Under the pieces are notes generated by a model. The model saw only the letters and a list, made by a program, of their open reading frames with translations. It made no database searches and had not been told where the DNA came from. A stretch of DNA of 64,000 nucleotides, from positions 444,403,292 through 444,467,291 of the forward strand of contig CM022297.1 in the NCBI GenBank assembly GCA_011799875.1, read 5' to 3'. The DNA is from Thinopyrum elongatum (taxonomy: Eukaryota; Streptophyta; Magnoliopsida; Poales; Poaceae). The position numbers and the translations under genes are program-made. Position 1 is the stretch's first letter. Each line of letters starts with the position of its first letter. Of the stretch, positions 1 to 10,929 are shown piece by piece.

Positions 1-1526
1 GCGCCGAACGGACGGCACCTCCGTGTTCAACACACGTACGGTTGGGAGAGACGTCTCCTCCTTCTTGATCCAGCAAGGGGGAAGGAGAGGTTGATGAGGA
101 TCCAGCAGCACGACGGCGTGGTGGTGGAAGCAGCGGGATCTCGGCAGGGCTTCACCAAGCACCAACGAGAGGGAGAGGTGTCACGGGAGGAGAGGGAGGC
201 GCCAGGGGCTGGGGTGTGTCCTCCCTCCCACCCCTCCACTATTTATAGGGGGAAGGGGCCGACCCCCTCAGATCCAATCTGAGGGGAGGGGTGGCGGCCA
301 AGGGGGTGGCTTGCCCCCCAAGCCAGGTGGAGGCGCCCCCCACCCCTAGGGTTCCCAACCCTAGGCGCAGGGGAGGCCCATAGGGGGGCGCACCAGCCCA
401 CCAGGGGCTGGTTCCCTTCCCACTTCAGCCCATGGGGCCCTCCGGGATAGGTGGCCCCACCCGGTGGACCCCCGGGACCCTTCCGGTGGTCCCGGTATAA
501 TACCGATCACCCCCGAAACCTTCCCGGTGGCCGAAACTGGACTTCCTATATACAATTCTTTTCCTCCGGACCATTCCGGAACTCCTCGTGACGTCCGGGA
601 TCTCATCCGGGACTCCGAACAACTTTCGGGTTACCGCATACTAATATCTCTACAACCCTAGCGTCACCGAACCTTAAGTGTGTAGACCCTACGGGTTCGG
701 GAGACACGCAGACATGACCGAGACGACTCTCCGGTCAATAACCAACAGCGGGATCTGGATACCCATGTTGGCTCCCACATGCTCCTCGATGATCTCATCG
801 GATGAACCACGATGTCGAGGATTCAATCAATCCCGTACGCAATTCCCTTTGTCTATCGGTACGATACTTGCCCGAGATTCGATCGTCGGTATACCGATAC
901 CTTGTTCAATCTCGTTACCGGCAAGTCTCTTTACTCGTTTCCGTAACACATCATCCTGTGAACAACTCCTTGATCACATTGAGCTCATTATGATGATGTC
1001 CCACCGAGTGGGCCCAGAGGTACCTCTCCGTCACACGGAGTGACAAATCCCATTCTCGATTCATGCCAACCCAACAGACACTTTCGGAGATACCCGTAGT
1101 GCACCTTTATAGCCACCCAGTTACGTTGTGACGTTTGGTACACCCAAAGCACTCCTACGGTATCCGGGAGTTGCACAATCTCATGGTCTAAGGAAAAGTT
1201 ACTTGACATTGGAAAAGCTTTAGCAAACGAACTACACGATCTAGTGCTAGGCTTAGGATTGGGTCTTGTCCATCACATCATTCTCCTAATGATGTGATCC
1301 CGTTATCAATGACATCCAATGTCCATGGTCAGGAAACCGTAACCATCTATTGATCAACGAGCTAGTCAACTAGAGGCTTACTAGGGACATGTTGTGGTCT
1401 ATGTATTCACACATGTATTACGATTTCCGGATAACACAATTATAGCATGAATAACAGACAATTATCATGAACAAGGAAATATAATAATAACCATTTTATT
1501 ATTGCCTCTAGGGCATATTTCCAACA
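1..1526 (-). mobile_element. Copia LTR (Angela/BARE/WIS type), cut by window edge
   Basis: Read on the minus strand the sequence starts TGTTGGAAATATGCCC at 1526 and continues with the familiar Triticeae Copia LTR text (CTAGAGGCAATAATAAA, then a stretch about calls such as GGATCACATCATTAGG). The LTR runs off the left edge, so its 3' end and any internal region are not seen. The five bases after it (1527-1531, ACTCC) would be one copy of its target duplication. It interrupts the gag frame of element C, so it is younger than C. Open frames inside it are short and overlap on both strands, and I do not regard them as genes. Confidence 0.9.
240..247 (-). promoter_or_regulatory. TATA box of the Copia LTR
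   Basis: On the minus strand the bases read TATAAATA, followed by a GC-rich leader. This is the position expected for the U3 promoter of this LTR class. It would drive transcription leftwards out of the window. Confidence 0.6.
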
Positions 1527-1773
1527 ACTCCATCTCATGAGAGATGTCACGCAACCAGTCATCTGCATCTAGTGGGTTGACTGTGATGCAGAAAAACGAT
1601 GGACTGAGCCTCATAAACTCTGGCAGGGTAATGGATGGTGGCTGCTGATTGGCATCAGGACGAGGGAATTGCTGCATAATTCCCGTCATAAACTGACGGT
1701 TGAGTTCAAAATGTTGCATCATCGCCGCCATGTAATCAGGTGGTGGCGGCGGTGGCGGGTTGTTGTCAGCCAT
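1527..1773 (-). pseudogene. gag: gag N-terminus of element C, truncated
   Basis: An ATG at 1773 opens a frame beginning MADNN, followed by a proline run, then a Met/Gln-rich segment (MMQHFELNRQFMTGIM) and the motif DADDWLRDI near residues 68-76. These are typical of the start of gypsy capsid proteins in grasses. The frame meets the Copia LTR at 1526, so only about 82 residues remain. Gag would form the particle that packages the element RNA. The upstream frame has no better start, and the proline-rich beginning matches the family. The missing part should lie left of the Copia insertion, outside the window. Confidence 0.75.
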
Positions 1774-2018
1774 CCTACTATTGCAACAGGGGTATTTCAG
1801 CAATAGCTTATGCAAGTGTTTAACAATAAACAAGATGTAACTCGACATTATTGAAAGAGTGCAATAGATGCTAAAAGTAGTCATTAAGACATACAGATCC
1901 ATACACAGTCGGTTACAATCGGGCAGCATAACGGCGCAAATTGAAAAACTAGAGACACACTAGGCGGCACGCAGGCACGCGGTAAGGAAGTACACAACGT
2001 GACATAGCAAAGGCTACA

Positions 2019-2789
2019 TCAGCGTCGAAGAAAACCACTGAAACGGGGTAACTGCAAGTGCGGACGATGAATGTTCATCGCGGCAGGATCCTGTGCTCCA
2101 TGTGCACTCTGATGCAGAACCCGGTCTCGAACTGTAAGAAGAGGTCCACGTGCAGGCGTGTGACCTCCCACTGCTGGCCAATCAATATCTGGCGGCATCT
2201 CGGTCCTGCGTGGGTAAAGAATATACTCCGGATGTATCCCTGCACGAACAGCTGGTAGCAACTGTGTCATAGCCTCGTAGTAGCGTGCTCGAGTGGCGAA
2301 CAACTCGACGGCAAGAGCCCGAACAGTGCGATCCAGAGCCTGAGTGCACTAAATCAGAACCTGCGGGTCGTAGCGTCGAGACTCGTACGGGGCACAGATA
2401 TCTGTGTAAAATCCAGTAGCATCTCCAACGGGTGCATACGGAATGTACCGAAACACAGAGTCATCCAAGCTAGCATTGTGCTCTCCTCGGAGACGTGCGA
2501 CGGCAGAGTAGGCGGCATCATGTACTGCCATCTCAATCGTCACGCCTATTCCGTGAAAAAGGTGTAGCTCAGTGTCTGAGTTGTTCTGCTGATCATAAAT
2601 CCGAACTTTAGCATAGTACTGCTTCTGGTTGAACTCGCGGTAAACCTCATAGACCATGTACTGGGGATACCAGCGGTAACCCAGTCTACTCAGGAGGGCG
2701 ATCAGAACAGCTGGAAATCCAGGGGCATCACGAGCCCAAGTGCGAAGCACAAGCTGGGTCGTAGGCCGCGGTGGAAATAGTCGATCCAT
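2019..2789 (-). pseudogene. Pre-gag ORF of unknown function in element C
   Basis: An ATG at 2789 starts a frame of 146 codons that ends in TAG at 2349-2351. The same frame then stays open to 2019, giving about 256 codons in all. Visible features are a start with MDRLFPPRP, a segment ARDAPGFPAVLIALLSRLGY near residue 20, a tyrosine-rich stretch around 40-55, and EYILYPRRTEMP near the end. I recall similar unnamed proteins before gag in other grass gypsy elements, but I know no function. It lies between PBS and gag, where a leader ORF would be translated first from the genomic RNA. The single stop replaces what I believe was a glutamine codon (CAG to TAG). Confidence 0.6.
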
Positions 2790-3181
2790 CTGAAACAGAG
2801 AGATTCAGGGTTGTCATAAGACAATGAGAATTATAACCGATCTCGGAAGGAAAGGTTAAACAAAACAATGGAAAGGAAAATGATTATCAGACTAATCAGA
2901 TCAACGTCAGGGAAATCGCACTGAATCCAGCTCTCCGGGTGGATAGAATTAACGAGATCCTAAATGTCGGTGTTAGTAAATTTTATTAAACCCGAATAGA
3001 TGAGAGATTAGAGTCCTAGAGTAAAGACGAGGAATAAAAGATCCTAATACCACCCAGTTGGCGACGTGTGCCCGTAAGCCACACAGCCAAGTTAGTAAAA
3101 CAGTTTTTGACCACTAGACTCAACTTCGGCCAAGGAATTGGGAAGGGGGATTCCTAGAGGCAGTCGGCTCTGATACCAACC
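2790..3181 (-). other. Leader of element C with PBS at 3166-3178
   Basis: Next to the LTR end the minus strand reads TGGTATCAGAGCC (3166-3178), three bases from the LTR. This matches the 3' end of plant initiator methionine tRNA and is the minus-strand primer site. The remaining 370 bp up to the first ORF is AT-rich leader with no frame I can support. Confidence 0.8.
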
Positions 3182-3486
3182 TGTGATGACCCCGGCTTAA
3201 TCGTGCACTAATCATACACGCAAATGCGCACGATCAAGCCTAAGGACTCACTTGAAGATATCACAATACAACTCTAAAACATAAATAAAGTCATACAAGC
3301 TTAATATTACAAGCCAGGGCCTCGAGGACTCGAATACATAGCTCGATGGCATACAAGCGTCAGCGGAAGCATCAGGTATTTGAGTACAGATATATTACAG
3401 AGAGAGAGATAGGCCTTCACAGAGGTGGGGTAAAATAAAATACTACGATCGAAAGGCATAGGCCTCCTGCCCTGGACCCTCCGATC

Positions 3487-5281
3487 CTACTCCTGGTCGT
3501 CAAACGGCTCCTCGTAGTAGTAGTACTCGCCAGGCGGGTAGTAGTACTGGTCGTCGGCTGGGGCGTCTGGCTCAGGGGCTCCGTCGTCTGATGGCATCAA
3601 ATGGAAAATGGGGGAAAAAGAAAATAAAGCAAACGTGAGTACTCATCCGAAGTACTCAGCAAGCAAGGATCTACACTACATATGCAACATTGTCAAAGGA
3701 ATGGCTGTATATGTGGACTGGGCTGCAAAAATTCCAGAATAGAGGGGGAAAACCTAGTCCTATCAAAGACTAGCATCTTCAACAATCTTCTACAGTCTTG
3801 CAGCAATAGAAGAGAACAGATGAACATAATGTAAATAGTAGTAGTAGTATTATCAACCTCGACCTGAGATCCTTTCTTGACTCCCTGCGAGAAAGCAATC
3901 CCAGAGCCGTACTATCCATTTCTCATCACATGATCTAGTAGTACCGATCGGGATACAACTCCGAGTGTCCGTTACCGTAGGACAGGCTATCGATAGAAGT
4001 TTCTTCCCTGCAGGGGTGCACCAACTTACCCACCACGCTTGCTTAACTCCGGCCGGACACAATTTACTGGGTCATGCCCGGCCTCGGCCAAACAACACGC
4101 CGCAACCCGACCTAGGCTCTAAAGAGAGGTCAGCACACCGGACTAACCTATGCCCCCGGGGGTCTTGGGCCTTCGCCCCGGGAACCCTGCACGTTGCGAG
4201 GACGTTTTGGAAGCAGACCTAGCAACCCCTTAATACAAGCGCAGTTGCGTTCCCAGTCCAATCCAAAACGGGCCGCTCCTCGCTGACGTCAATAGAGCTT
4301 CGGCTGATGTATACGACGCAGAACGCCCATACTATGCCCACGTGATGGTTAGTGCTATCGGGCCAGAGGCCCCTCGGATCAAATATCCAAACCGTTAAGT
4401 GGTTTAGGAGCGCGCGGAAACGAGCAGAGACTCACGATCGATGTGACCCCGTCGCCCCGTCTCGAGAACTTGCGGCAAGGGCTAAGAATGCCCGGCCACG
4501 CCTCGTACTTATCTCGCGGGCACCATCCAGGTCAACCCGACTCCACATCACTTCGCATTAAGCTCGCGCGGGTACCCCTCAGGGCTGACCCGTCTTTAGT
4601 AACATGGTTTAGTGCAAGTCACAGTATCTATGGTATCCGTGTGTCCAACACCAAGGGGGAACCCTGAGGAATCACCCTCGACGGAATTCCCGCTCGATGT
4701 TATCATCAAGGTGAACGAAGGAGGAATCACCCTCGTGGTCCACACTTGAGGAGTTGCGCGACGATGTCGTTATCGGGGGTGGTGTAGGAGGAATCACCCT
4801 CGCTTACCACGACCGAGTAATTAACCTACAAGGTTAACATCAGAAGTGCTGACGAGGTATCACCCTCGGCACTCGACGGTAACCTAGCAGTGTCGGCGTC
4901 TAAGGGGGAAGTGATGTGCGGTGCCAGGGTCTAGTCTTCAATCCCGATGATCGGGTCTTCTGATATCCAGCAGGGTAGTCGGGATCAAGTGGGGGTCTCT
5001 GTGATGTCTCTACCCAGCCTATACTAATCAGTCTAGGAAAACCAGAAAGGTAACAAGGCAGGGTACAATAATCAGGCTATGCAGCAGATATAGGAAAACA
5101 GTAGCAGTAGCAGTTCTAATGCAAGCATAAGAGAGAAGAGAATAGGCGATATAGGCATGCTCAAAATGGGGGTGCTTGCCTGTTTGCTCTGGGGCAAGGG
5201 CAAGGTCGTCGGTGGTGTCGTCGGGGACGTAGTCGTACTCCTGAGCTGCGTCTGCCTCGGGAGCTATGTCAACGTCGGGGT
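3487..5281 (-). CDS. Putative spliced acidic ORF inside the LTR of element C (two exons)
   Basis: Exon-like segment 1 (5281-5180, 102 bp) follows a pyrimidine-rich tract ending in TAG and ends CAG before GCAAGC, a GC-type donor. Segment 2 (3587-3487, 101 bp) follows another pyrimidine tract ending in CAG and finishes in TAG (3489-3487). Both segments are read in phase 1, so splicing the 1592-bp intron keeps one frame. Both encode very acidic peptides: segment 1 has DPDVDIAPEAD and DDTTDDLALAPEQ; segment 2 has APADDQYYY and PFDDQE just before the stop. No first exon or ATG was found, so the 5' end is open. It could be chance, but matching phase, sites and composition argue against that. Function unknown. 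Confidence 0.4.
4666..4868. repeat. Four spaced copies of GAGGAATCACCCTCG in the LTR of C
   Basis: Copies are at 4666-4680, 4721-4735 and 4788-4802 (identical) and 4854-4868 (one change, GAGGTATC...). Spacing is 55, 67 and 66 bp. The sequence between the copies is poorly conserved, so the 15-mer is the constrained part. Confidence 0.85.
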
Positions 5282-7396
5282 CTACCGAGAGAGAAGAGGG
5301 GGAAGAAATAGGTAAACATAATGCAAACAAATGCAATACGGTGCGTGTGATGCTATGATGCAGTGCAGGGTTGCCTAATTATGCATCTAAGTCATTTTAG
5401 TTATTTTTAGAATTATTCTGGGATTTAATAACCAGGGTGTGTGCACTATTCATCAGCCGGATTCGGGTCCGGAGTTATGAGTTCTTCTACGTAGGGGGTT
5501 CCGATGAAGAAACAGACGGCACGATCAGACTCGTCTCGTCGTTCTGAGCAACTTTCATGTTTTAACTTTTTCGATCCGAGCTACGGTTTAAAAGTTATTA
5601 ATTTTTAAAGATTATTTGAATTTCTGGAATTTATATATTTACAGAAAATGAATTATGACGTCAGCATGACGACATGCTAACATCAGCAAGTCAACAGCGG
5701 CTGTACAGGTCAAACCTGACATGTGGGTCTAGTGGGACCCACATGTCAGCCTCTGTAAACTTAATAGAGTCTATTTAGACTAACAGGGGGTTAATTAGAG
5801 TGTGGGCCCCTCATGTGAGTGTCTGAACAGATTAACTAATCCGTGTTATTTATAAATTTGTTTTAATTAGCTTAATTAACTAAGAGGGCCCACATGTCAT
5901 ACATTGTGGTGAACAGTAATGACGTTGACCCGGTCAACGAAGTCAACCCAGGGCCAGGGGGCCCATTGGCAGCCTCACTGGGGTGGGGCCCACCTGTGCC
6001 ACGTCGGCGGCCGGCGGCTGAACGCCGGCGAACCCACAAACGCGGCGGAGGGCGCAGGCCGGCGTCGGAAATCGCCTACAGACGGCCATTTGGCGCGCGC
6101 GGGGTCTCGTTTGAATGAGACGAGCGAGCCGCGTGTGGTGGTGGTGGTGGCTTCGCCGGAATCAGCCGGAATCCTCGCCGACGTTGAGCAGAAGCGGCGC
6201 CGGAGTTCGGGCCTCATCGGGTTCTAAGCTACACAGCGCGGGGAGGAGTGCTAGGGGTCTTGCCAGACTCGCACGAGCCCCAGGAGCTCGATGCTGGGTC
6301 CGGACGAGCACGACGGCGTCTGTGGCCGCGGCGGCGAAGTGCATAGCGGCGACCCGTGCTCGGCAATGACGGCAGCTAGCTACAGAGCGCTTGGGGATCA
6401 ATGAGGAGCAGCAGGGGACGTTGAGGCTCACCGTGCGGCACCCACGTAGGCCCTCGACAGTTTTGTAGCAGCAGTGGGCGTCGAATTCGCCGGCGGGCAC
6501 CGGGGTTGGGGAAGAAGGGGACGGCAGTGTCCGACAGCTACAGGGCCTCCTAGCACCAGCTGGGGCCTTCAATCGACGAGGAAGACGACGGCAACCCCTT
6601 CGGCACCATGGTGACCCGAGGAGATGGCGGTGGCCGCGGCTGCGACGAAAACGCGGCGGCGACGGCGCTCGGCGGCCGGATCTGGGAGGGAGCGAGGGGC
6701 GGAGTGAGCGAGGGAGGAGAGGGGAGAGTGAACGGGGTGGCCAGGGGGGACGGCTCGACTTCGCCCTTATCCCCCTCCGCCTCCTGTTTCGTCGGTGGGC
6801 AGCGACGTGTCGGCGCCACGCCGGCGCGCGCGCGCTCGGCCAGGGGCGCGTCGACACGACGACGGAGAGAGGTGAGGTGGGCCGGCTGGGCTGGGCCAGT
6901 GCACTATGCACTTGGACCAGTCCAGCTTTAGCCTTTTTCTTTTTCTTAATTTTATGTTTTTCTTTTCTTTTCTGTTTTGAAATAGTTAGGGCATTTCTAC
7001 ACTTTTGAAAAATGTGAGAGTTGTCCCAAATATTGAAATGCAATATTAGCTCTCACCAAAAAGTGGTTTGGACAGATTTGGAAGCCATTTGAATTTGTAA
7101 TGATTTTAAATGAATTAATATTGCTGTTTTGGGTGCTGTTTCATCTAGTTAGAGTCACTTATCTAACTCCAACTTCAATGATGATGATTTTACAAATGTT
7201 GCTGGATTATTTGCCATTTAATGAACATTTTCCCAACAGAGTTTAATCAACTTTATATTTTACTTTTGAATTTGAGTTGATTTTTCAGATGTGAATTTGA
7301 ATTGAATCATTAACCGATATGACTTGGCACTGCAAATGATCATGACTTGGCAGTTTTAACAGAGTGTCACAGAGCTTATTACAAGGGGGTGTTACA

Positions 7397-7916
7397 GTCT
7401 TCTTCATAAAAGAACCAGTACAAGAAGTATCGAGCATGGATTGATCATTACGAGAAAGCCGATCATAAAAGTTCTGAATAATAATTTATCTTGAGAGTTC
7501 ATGATTGGGGCATGAATATAACACTGACTTAAGCCACCCCCAAGCTTGAGCGATACTTTCTCCTTCACGAGGCCAAAATTTTTATATATAATTCCGATCA
7601 CGATGAACCAGATGCATAGGATAAAACTTCTGATGAAATTCCAATTTCAATCGGTTGTAATTCCAAGTCCCAATATCATCGCATAGCCTGTACCATGTCA
7701 ATGCCTTATCCTTCAAAGATAAAGGTAATACCTTCTTCTTGACTTCATCCACGGGCAAACCTTCAACCTTAAATAATCCACAAACTTCATCCACATAGAT
7801 TAGATGCATATCACAGGATGTAGTGTTCCATCTCCTGCATAAGGATTAGCTAGCAGTTTCTCTATCATACCCGAAGGAATTTCATAATAAATATTTTTAG
7901 TAGGTTCAGTAGGTTG
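7397..7916 (-). pseudogene. gag: gag remnant of element B, C-terminal side, cut by element C
   Basis: Minus-strand frames carry the capsid signature PLSLKDKALTWYRLCDD, then GTWNYNRLKLEFHQKFYP and HRDRNYIY, which are typical of Athila-type gypsy gag proteins. The reading needs at least two frame changes (near 7810 and 7595). The frame from 7916 (PTEPTKNIYYEIPSG) continues the start seen at 18373-18302 once element A is removed. At 7396/7397 it stops at the LTR edge of element C. The protein would be a capsid, here not functional. Confidence 0.8.
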
Positions 7917-7921
7917 AGGGG
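7917..7921. repeat. Target-site duplication of element A (mate 18302-18306)
   Basis: AGGGG precedes the left LTR and AGGGG follows the right LTR. The perfect 5-bp match fixes both ends of element A and shows it inserted as one unit. Confidence 0.95.
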
Positions 7922-8841
7922 TGTCGCGGGAAACCACGGCCACCTATGGGACCAGGAGGCCCCTTGCTGGTTCGGCAGGGGGGCGTCGCGTTGCACAAAG
8001 AGCGGACGAGCGTGTGGTAGCACGACAGAGATCACACAGGCATTTTTACCCAGGTTCAGGTCACCGTGAGGCATAAAACCCTACTCCTGCTTTGGTGGAT
8101 TGATGGTGGAAAGGTGGTGGTGGAGCATAGTACACTTGCCCGGCAAGGGTTGCCTCAGAGCGGCAGTGTCTACGCGCGTATGGGGGTCTGAGTTATCCAA
8201 CCTTCTAACCCTCTCTACGGTCGCCATGGGCCTCCTTTTATAGATTAAGGGGTCACCACAATGGCAAAACAGTCATTATGCACTGATAAGATAGCAAACA
8301 GTGCTATAATACCTAACTCTGCGGGCTGACATTGCGCATTAAATGCACCGCTCAATGTCACATCGTTGGTTGCCCGACAAGGCTTGCCGGGCTATCTCGC
8401 CAGCTCCATGCCTGCTCGCTTGACACGTCGCAGGACGAGTGTCATCTGCAGGTGTTTCCTGTAGGAAGAGGCTGCCATGTGGTGAATGCCTGCCACTTAG
8501 TCACTCCGCGGTTTGACACCGCACTGATTGACGACGTGGGTCGTGGTGGAGTAGTTGGTGAGGTGGTTTTGCCTTCGTGTGCCCCGGCAGGCCCTGCCGG
8601 GACGTCTTGGATGTCGTCTTCCAGGGGTGGCCTCCCCCCTTGCTGAGCTCGCCTGCCCGGCAAAGGAGGCCCTTCACCTGATGGTGCCTTGCTTCTTTGG
8701 CTTGATCTTGGTCCCTCTGATCTGCATGTTAGTCCTTTGAACCTCTTAGTCCCTTGTATTCTGACTTGGGTTGGAGCTTCAATCTCGTCCCCGTGCCTGT
8801 GCACAGTCTGGGCAACAGACCCAGGGTTTGTTGCACCGAGA
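7922..8841 (-). repeat. 3' LTR of element A
   Basis: 920 bp, the same length as the right LTR. Plus-strand left edge TGTCGCGGG; right edge CACCGAGA, against CACCGACA in the mate, so the terminal dinucleotide of this copy is mutated. It carries several CCCGGCAAG/CTTGCCGGG inverted motifs. Confidence 0.95.
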
Positions 8842-8856
8842 GAAGCCCCCGGGCCT
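8842..8856 (-). other. Polypurine tract region of element A
   Basis: Directly before the 3' LTR the minus strand reads GGCCCGGGGGCTTC. A G-run followed by CTTC is usual for plus-strand priming in this group (element D has CGGGGGCTTC in the same place). Confidence 0.65.
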
Positions 8857-9252
8857 ACCCCGAACGCGCTGCCGAGCATCGTCGGGGTAGGGCCTAATAA
8901 GTGCACAGGCGGGGTTGCTGGAGAGGCTGGTCTCTTGAGGTCTTCTTTGCTTCTTCATTAGCCTTGATTCCGGGCCAGTTTCCGGTTTCTTCGCGCGTCG
9001 TGTAAGGCCAATGGTGGTGGGGCCACTCGAGTGATGGCCCGTGAATGACTTTAATGCACGGGGGAGAAACTGCCAATTCACTCTTCCCACCACGCCCTTA
9101 TCCTTAGCCACGTATGCTGCATGCATCACGCGGGGTAGGTGACGGAGGCGCGTGGCGTGGGAGAGGGTCAAGGCGAGGGCCCGGTCGTCTCGAGTAGTTG
9201 GAGGAGGACGGTGGCCGCCCGTTGAGGGAGCAGCTCCCTTCCCCGATCCGCC

Positions 9253-9260
9253 TATAAAAG
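9253..9260 (+). promoter_or_regulatory. TATA box of the antisense unit in element A
   Basis: TATAAAAG lies 72 bp before an ATG at 9332 and is followed by a pyrimidine-rich leader (CATTCTTCTTCCTCTCC), as in plant genes. It points opposite to the element's own transcription. Confidence 0.6.
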
Positions 9261-9331
9261 GAGGGGTGGAGGAGGGCGGAGTCATCCACCCTCGCATTCT
9301 TCTTCCTCTCCGCTGTCTGCCTCTGCTGGTT

Positions 9332-9673
9332 ATGCTGAAGAGGAGAGCCTGGGGCCAGCCCCCTGGCTCTTGGTTGGGGCTAGTGTTGCCAAACACCGGC
9401 GCTGGCGCTCAGGGAGTGAGCCTGGTCCTTGCTATGGCGAACCTCTTGGTTCCTTTGAGGCTCGACCGGGAGGTGGGGCTGGAGACCATTGGTAATCCCA
9501 GCACCACCCCTCTCGGAGGTCTTGGGGCTGATGTTGATGAGAGGCGCGCCTTCCTGCCCGCCAAGGCAGGGAGCAGTGCGCCTCAAGCCCCCTGGCTGTC
9601 CTGGCCGCTCGCCGTCTCCCCGAGGAAGGCGCCGGGCTGGAGTCTTGGTGCTTCTCGGGAGCAGCAGTGGTGA
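9332..9673 (+). CDS. Antisense small ORF in element A
   Basis: ATG at 9332, stop at 9671-9673, 113 codons. It begins MLKRRAWGQPP, is rich in Gly, Leu, Pro and Arg, and has no motif I recognise. Support comes from its context: TATA box 72 bp upstream, pyrimidine-rich leader, and AT-rich end-like sequence (AATTCAAATAATGTAATC) some 500 bp downstream. Tat-lineage elements commonly have a gene in this place and orientation. This one is shorter than the antisense genes of D and E, so it may be a truncated or decayed form. The frame is also open upstream of the ATG, which weakens the start call. Confidence 0.4.
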   Translation: MLKRRAWGQPPGSWLGLVLPNTGAGAQGVSLVLAMANLLVPLRLDREVGLETIGNPSTTPLGGLGADVDERRAFLPAKAGSSAPQAPWLSWPLAVSPRKAPGWSLGASREQQW

Positions 9674-10929
9674 GGAGAAAATGAGGGAAGACGGAGAAGG
9701 CGGGTGGCAGGGGGTCAGGTCGGAGTATGATGGCATGGATTCCTTCGCCTCTGACCGGTGACCTGCCGCCCTGTCTCTCCGCTCTTCCCCTCCCTCCCCG
9801 GCACCATCATCACTAGCCTCCTAGGGCGATGGCCGGGGAGGGATCTTCTCTTGGCGCCTTCGCCTCACCTCCAGCAGTCTTCCGGCTGAGCTTTGGTGGA
9901 TGACTCCACCGGCGCCCAAGCTGGGGCTTCTTGTTGGCTCTAGAGGTGGTGACCAGAGGGCGCCACCCCGTCCCCCGTACTCCTCCTTCGCTGCCTCGCG
10001 ACTCCCGGTCTCGTCAGGCCGCGACAGGTGGGTCGCGACGGGACCGGGATGGGCTCCTACTTGGGTGCGCTTTTCTCGTCTTTTCCTCCTTCCACCGTAG
10101 TGCCTGATGGAGGGAGAACGAAAAGAGGGGATTACGGGGCACTTATGTTTTTTCAATCTTAAATCCGCTTGCACTTGCCAAATTTTAATTCAAATAATGT
10201 AATCTCTCGAGTCCATGTTTGTGTTCTGTAATGCTTGTACTTGTATCAGCATATTAATGAAAAAGATGAACCTTGCCGAGAACCCGTGCATGTGTATGTC
10301 CATGCAGAGGCGAGATGCCTCTTTAGTGTAAATAAATGAGTTTTCCCCGGCAGACTACCCTGCCGGCACCTTTTCTGTCTGCCGGAGAACTGTGTCTACC
10401 GGGCAATAGGCAAAGGGGACAGCCCCCTGCCAACTTCTTTTTAACAAAGGCGTCTACGACCATCCTGTCCGAAGCAACGTTCGAGTCAGGGATGGGAGCA
10501 CCTAAGTCTCAAAAGAGTGGCGGGGTTTTCTTATGCACAAGTTATAACTTACAGAACACTAATGGACAGGACGTAGAACTTATCTGTTTGGATTGCCGGG
10601 GATCGCAGTGCCGGGCAATCTTCTCAACTCCTTGTCAAAGCCAAGTTCACGGCAGGAACCTGCAGCTTCATGTGGATGAGAATGAATGCAGGATGCGATC
10701 CTATCTATATGCATATGCAAATGCTCATGAAATGCTTACGCAGTGATATTGGAATGATCATGCATGCATGTAATCTTGGTCGGGGGCCCCCCACCGTGCT
10801 TCTTTATTTTCTCTTGCACAGGGTCATCACCCTGGCTTTGTACAAGGGGTTACATGCAGCTGAGGCAAGGCCTGTACAAAAGGGTGGCTGCCGGGCAGGG
10901 CCCGACAGCCGCGCCTTATGGGTAGAACT
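9674..10929. other. 3' noncoding region of element A
   Basis: 9674-10110 is GC-rich, with overlapping low-quality frames on both strands. 10140-10280 is AT-rich and looks like the end of the antisense transcript. 10290-10929 has scattered TGCCGG/CCGGCA motifs and the tail of the polyprotein region. I support no gene here. Confidence 0.5.

Larger units (their letters stand above)
1527..7396 (-). mobile_element. Gypsy element C, 5' LTR plus start of internal region
   Basis: The element reads right to left: a 4215-bp LTR (7396 to 3182), an initiator-Met-type PBS, a pre-gag ORF and the first 82 codons of gag. It is then interrupted by the Copia LTR. The right edge (TGTAACACCCC on the minus strand) sits directly in the gag remnant of element B, so C inserted into B. 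The rest of C lies left of the window. Confidence 0.8.
3182..7396 (-). repeat. 4.2-kb 5' LTR of element C
   Basis: On the minus strand it starts TGTAACACCCCC at 7396 and ends GGGTCATCACA at 3182, just before the PBS. Its length is well above the other LTRs here (0.45-1.7 kb). It has an AT-rich outer part (7396 to about 6950), a GC-rich block (about 6850-5950) with overlapping low-complexity frames, then mixed sequence. Two exon-like acidic segments and a four-copy 15-bp repeat lie inside. The other LTR is not in the window, so divergence cannot be measured. Confidence 0.8.

Noticed and set aside
678..1043. 121-codon frame in the left Copia LTR
   Set aside because: The sequence is standard LTR text on the other strand; no start context or domain.
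3166..3178. tRNA gene
   Set aside because: Only a primer-binding site complementary to a tRNA end; no cloverleaf. The same holds for 18450, 43308, 56789 and 63608.
4666..4868. Possible CRISPR-like array
   Set aside because: Only four short copies, spacers vary and a plant LTR surrounds them; no associated genes.
6162..7043. 293-codon frame on the minus strand in the LTR of C
   Set aside because: Low-complexity Arg/Pro/Ser text in a GC-rich block with overlapping frames on both strands, and no domain or promoter that fits.
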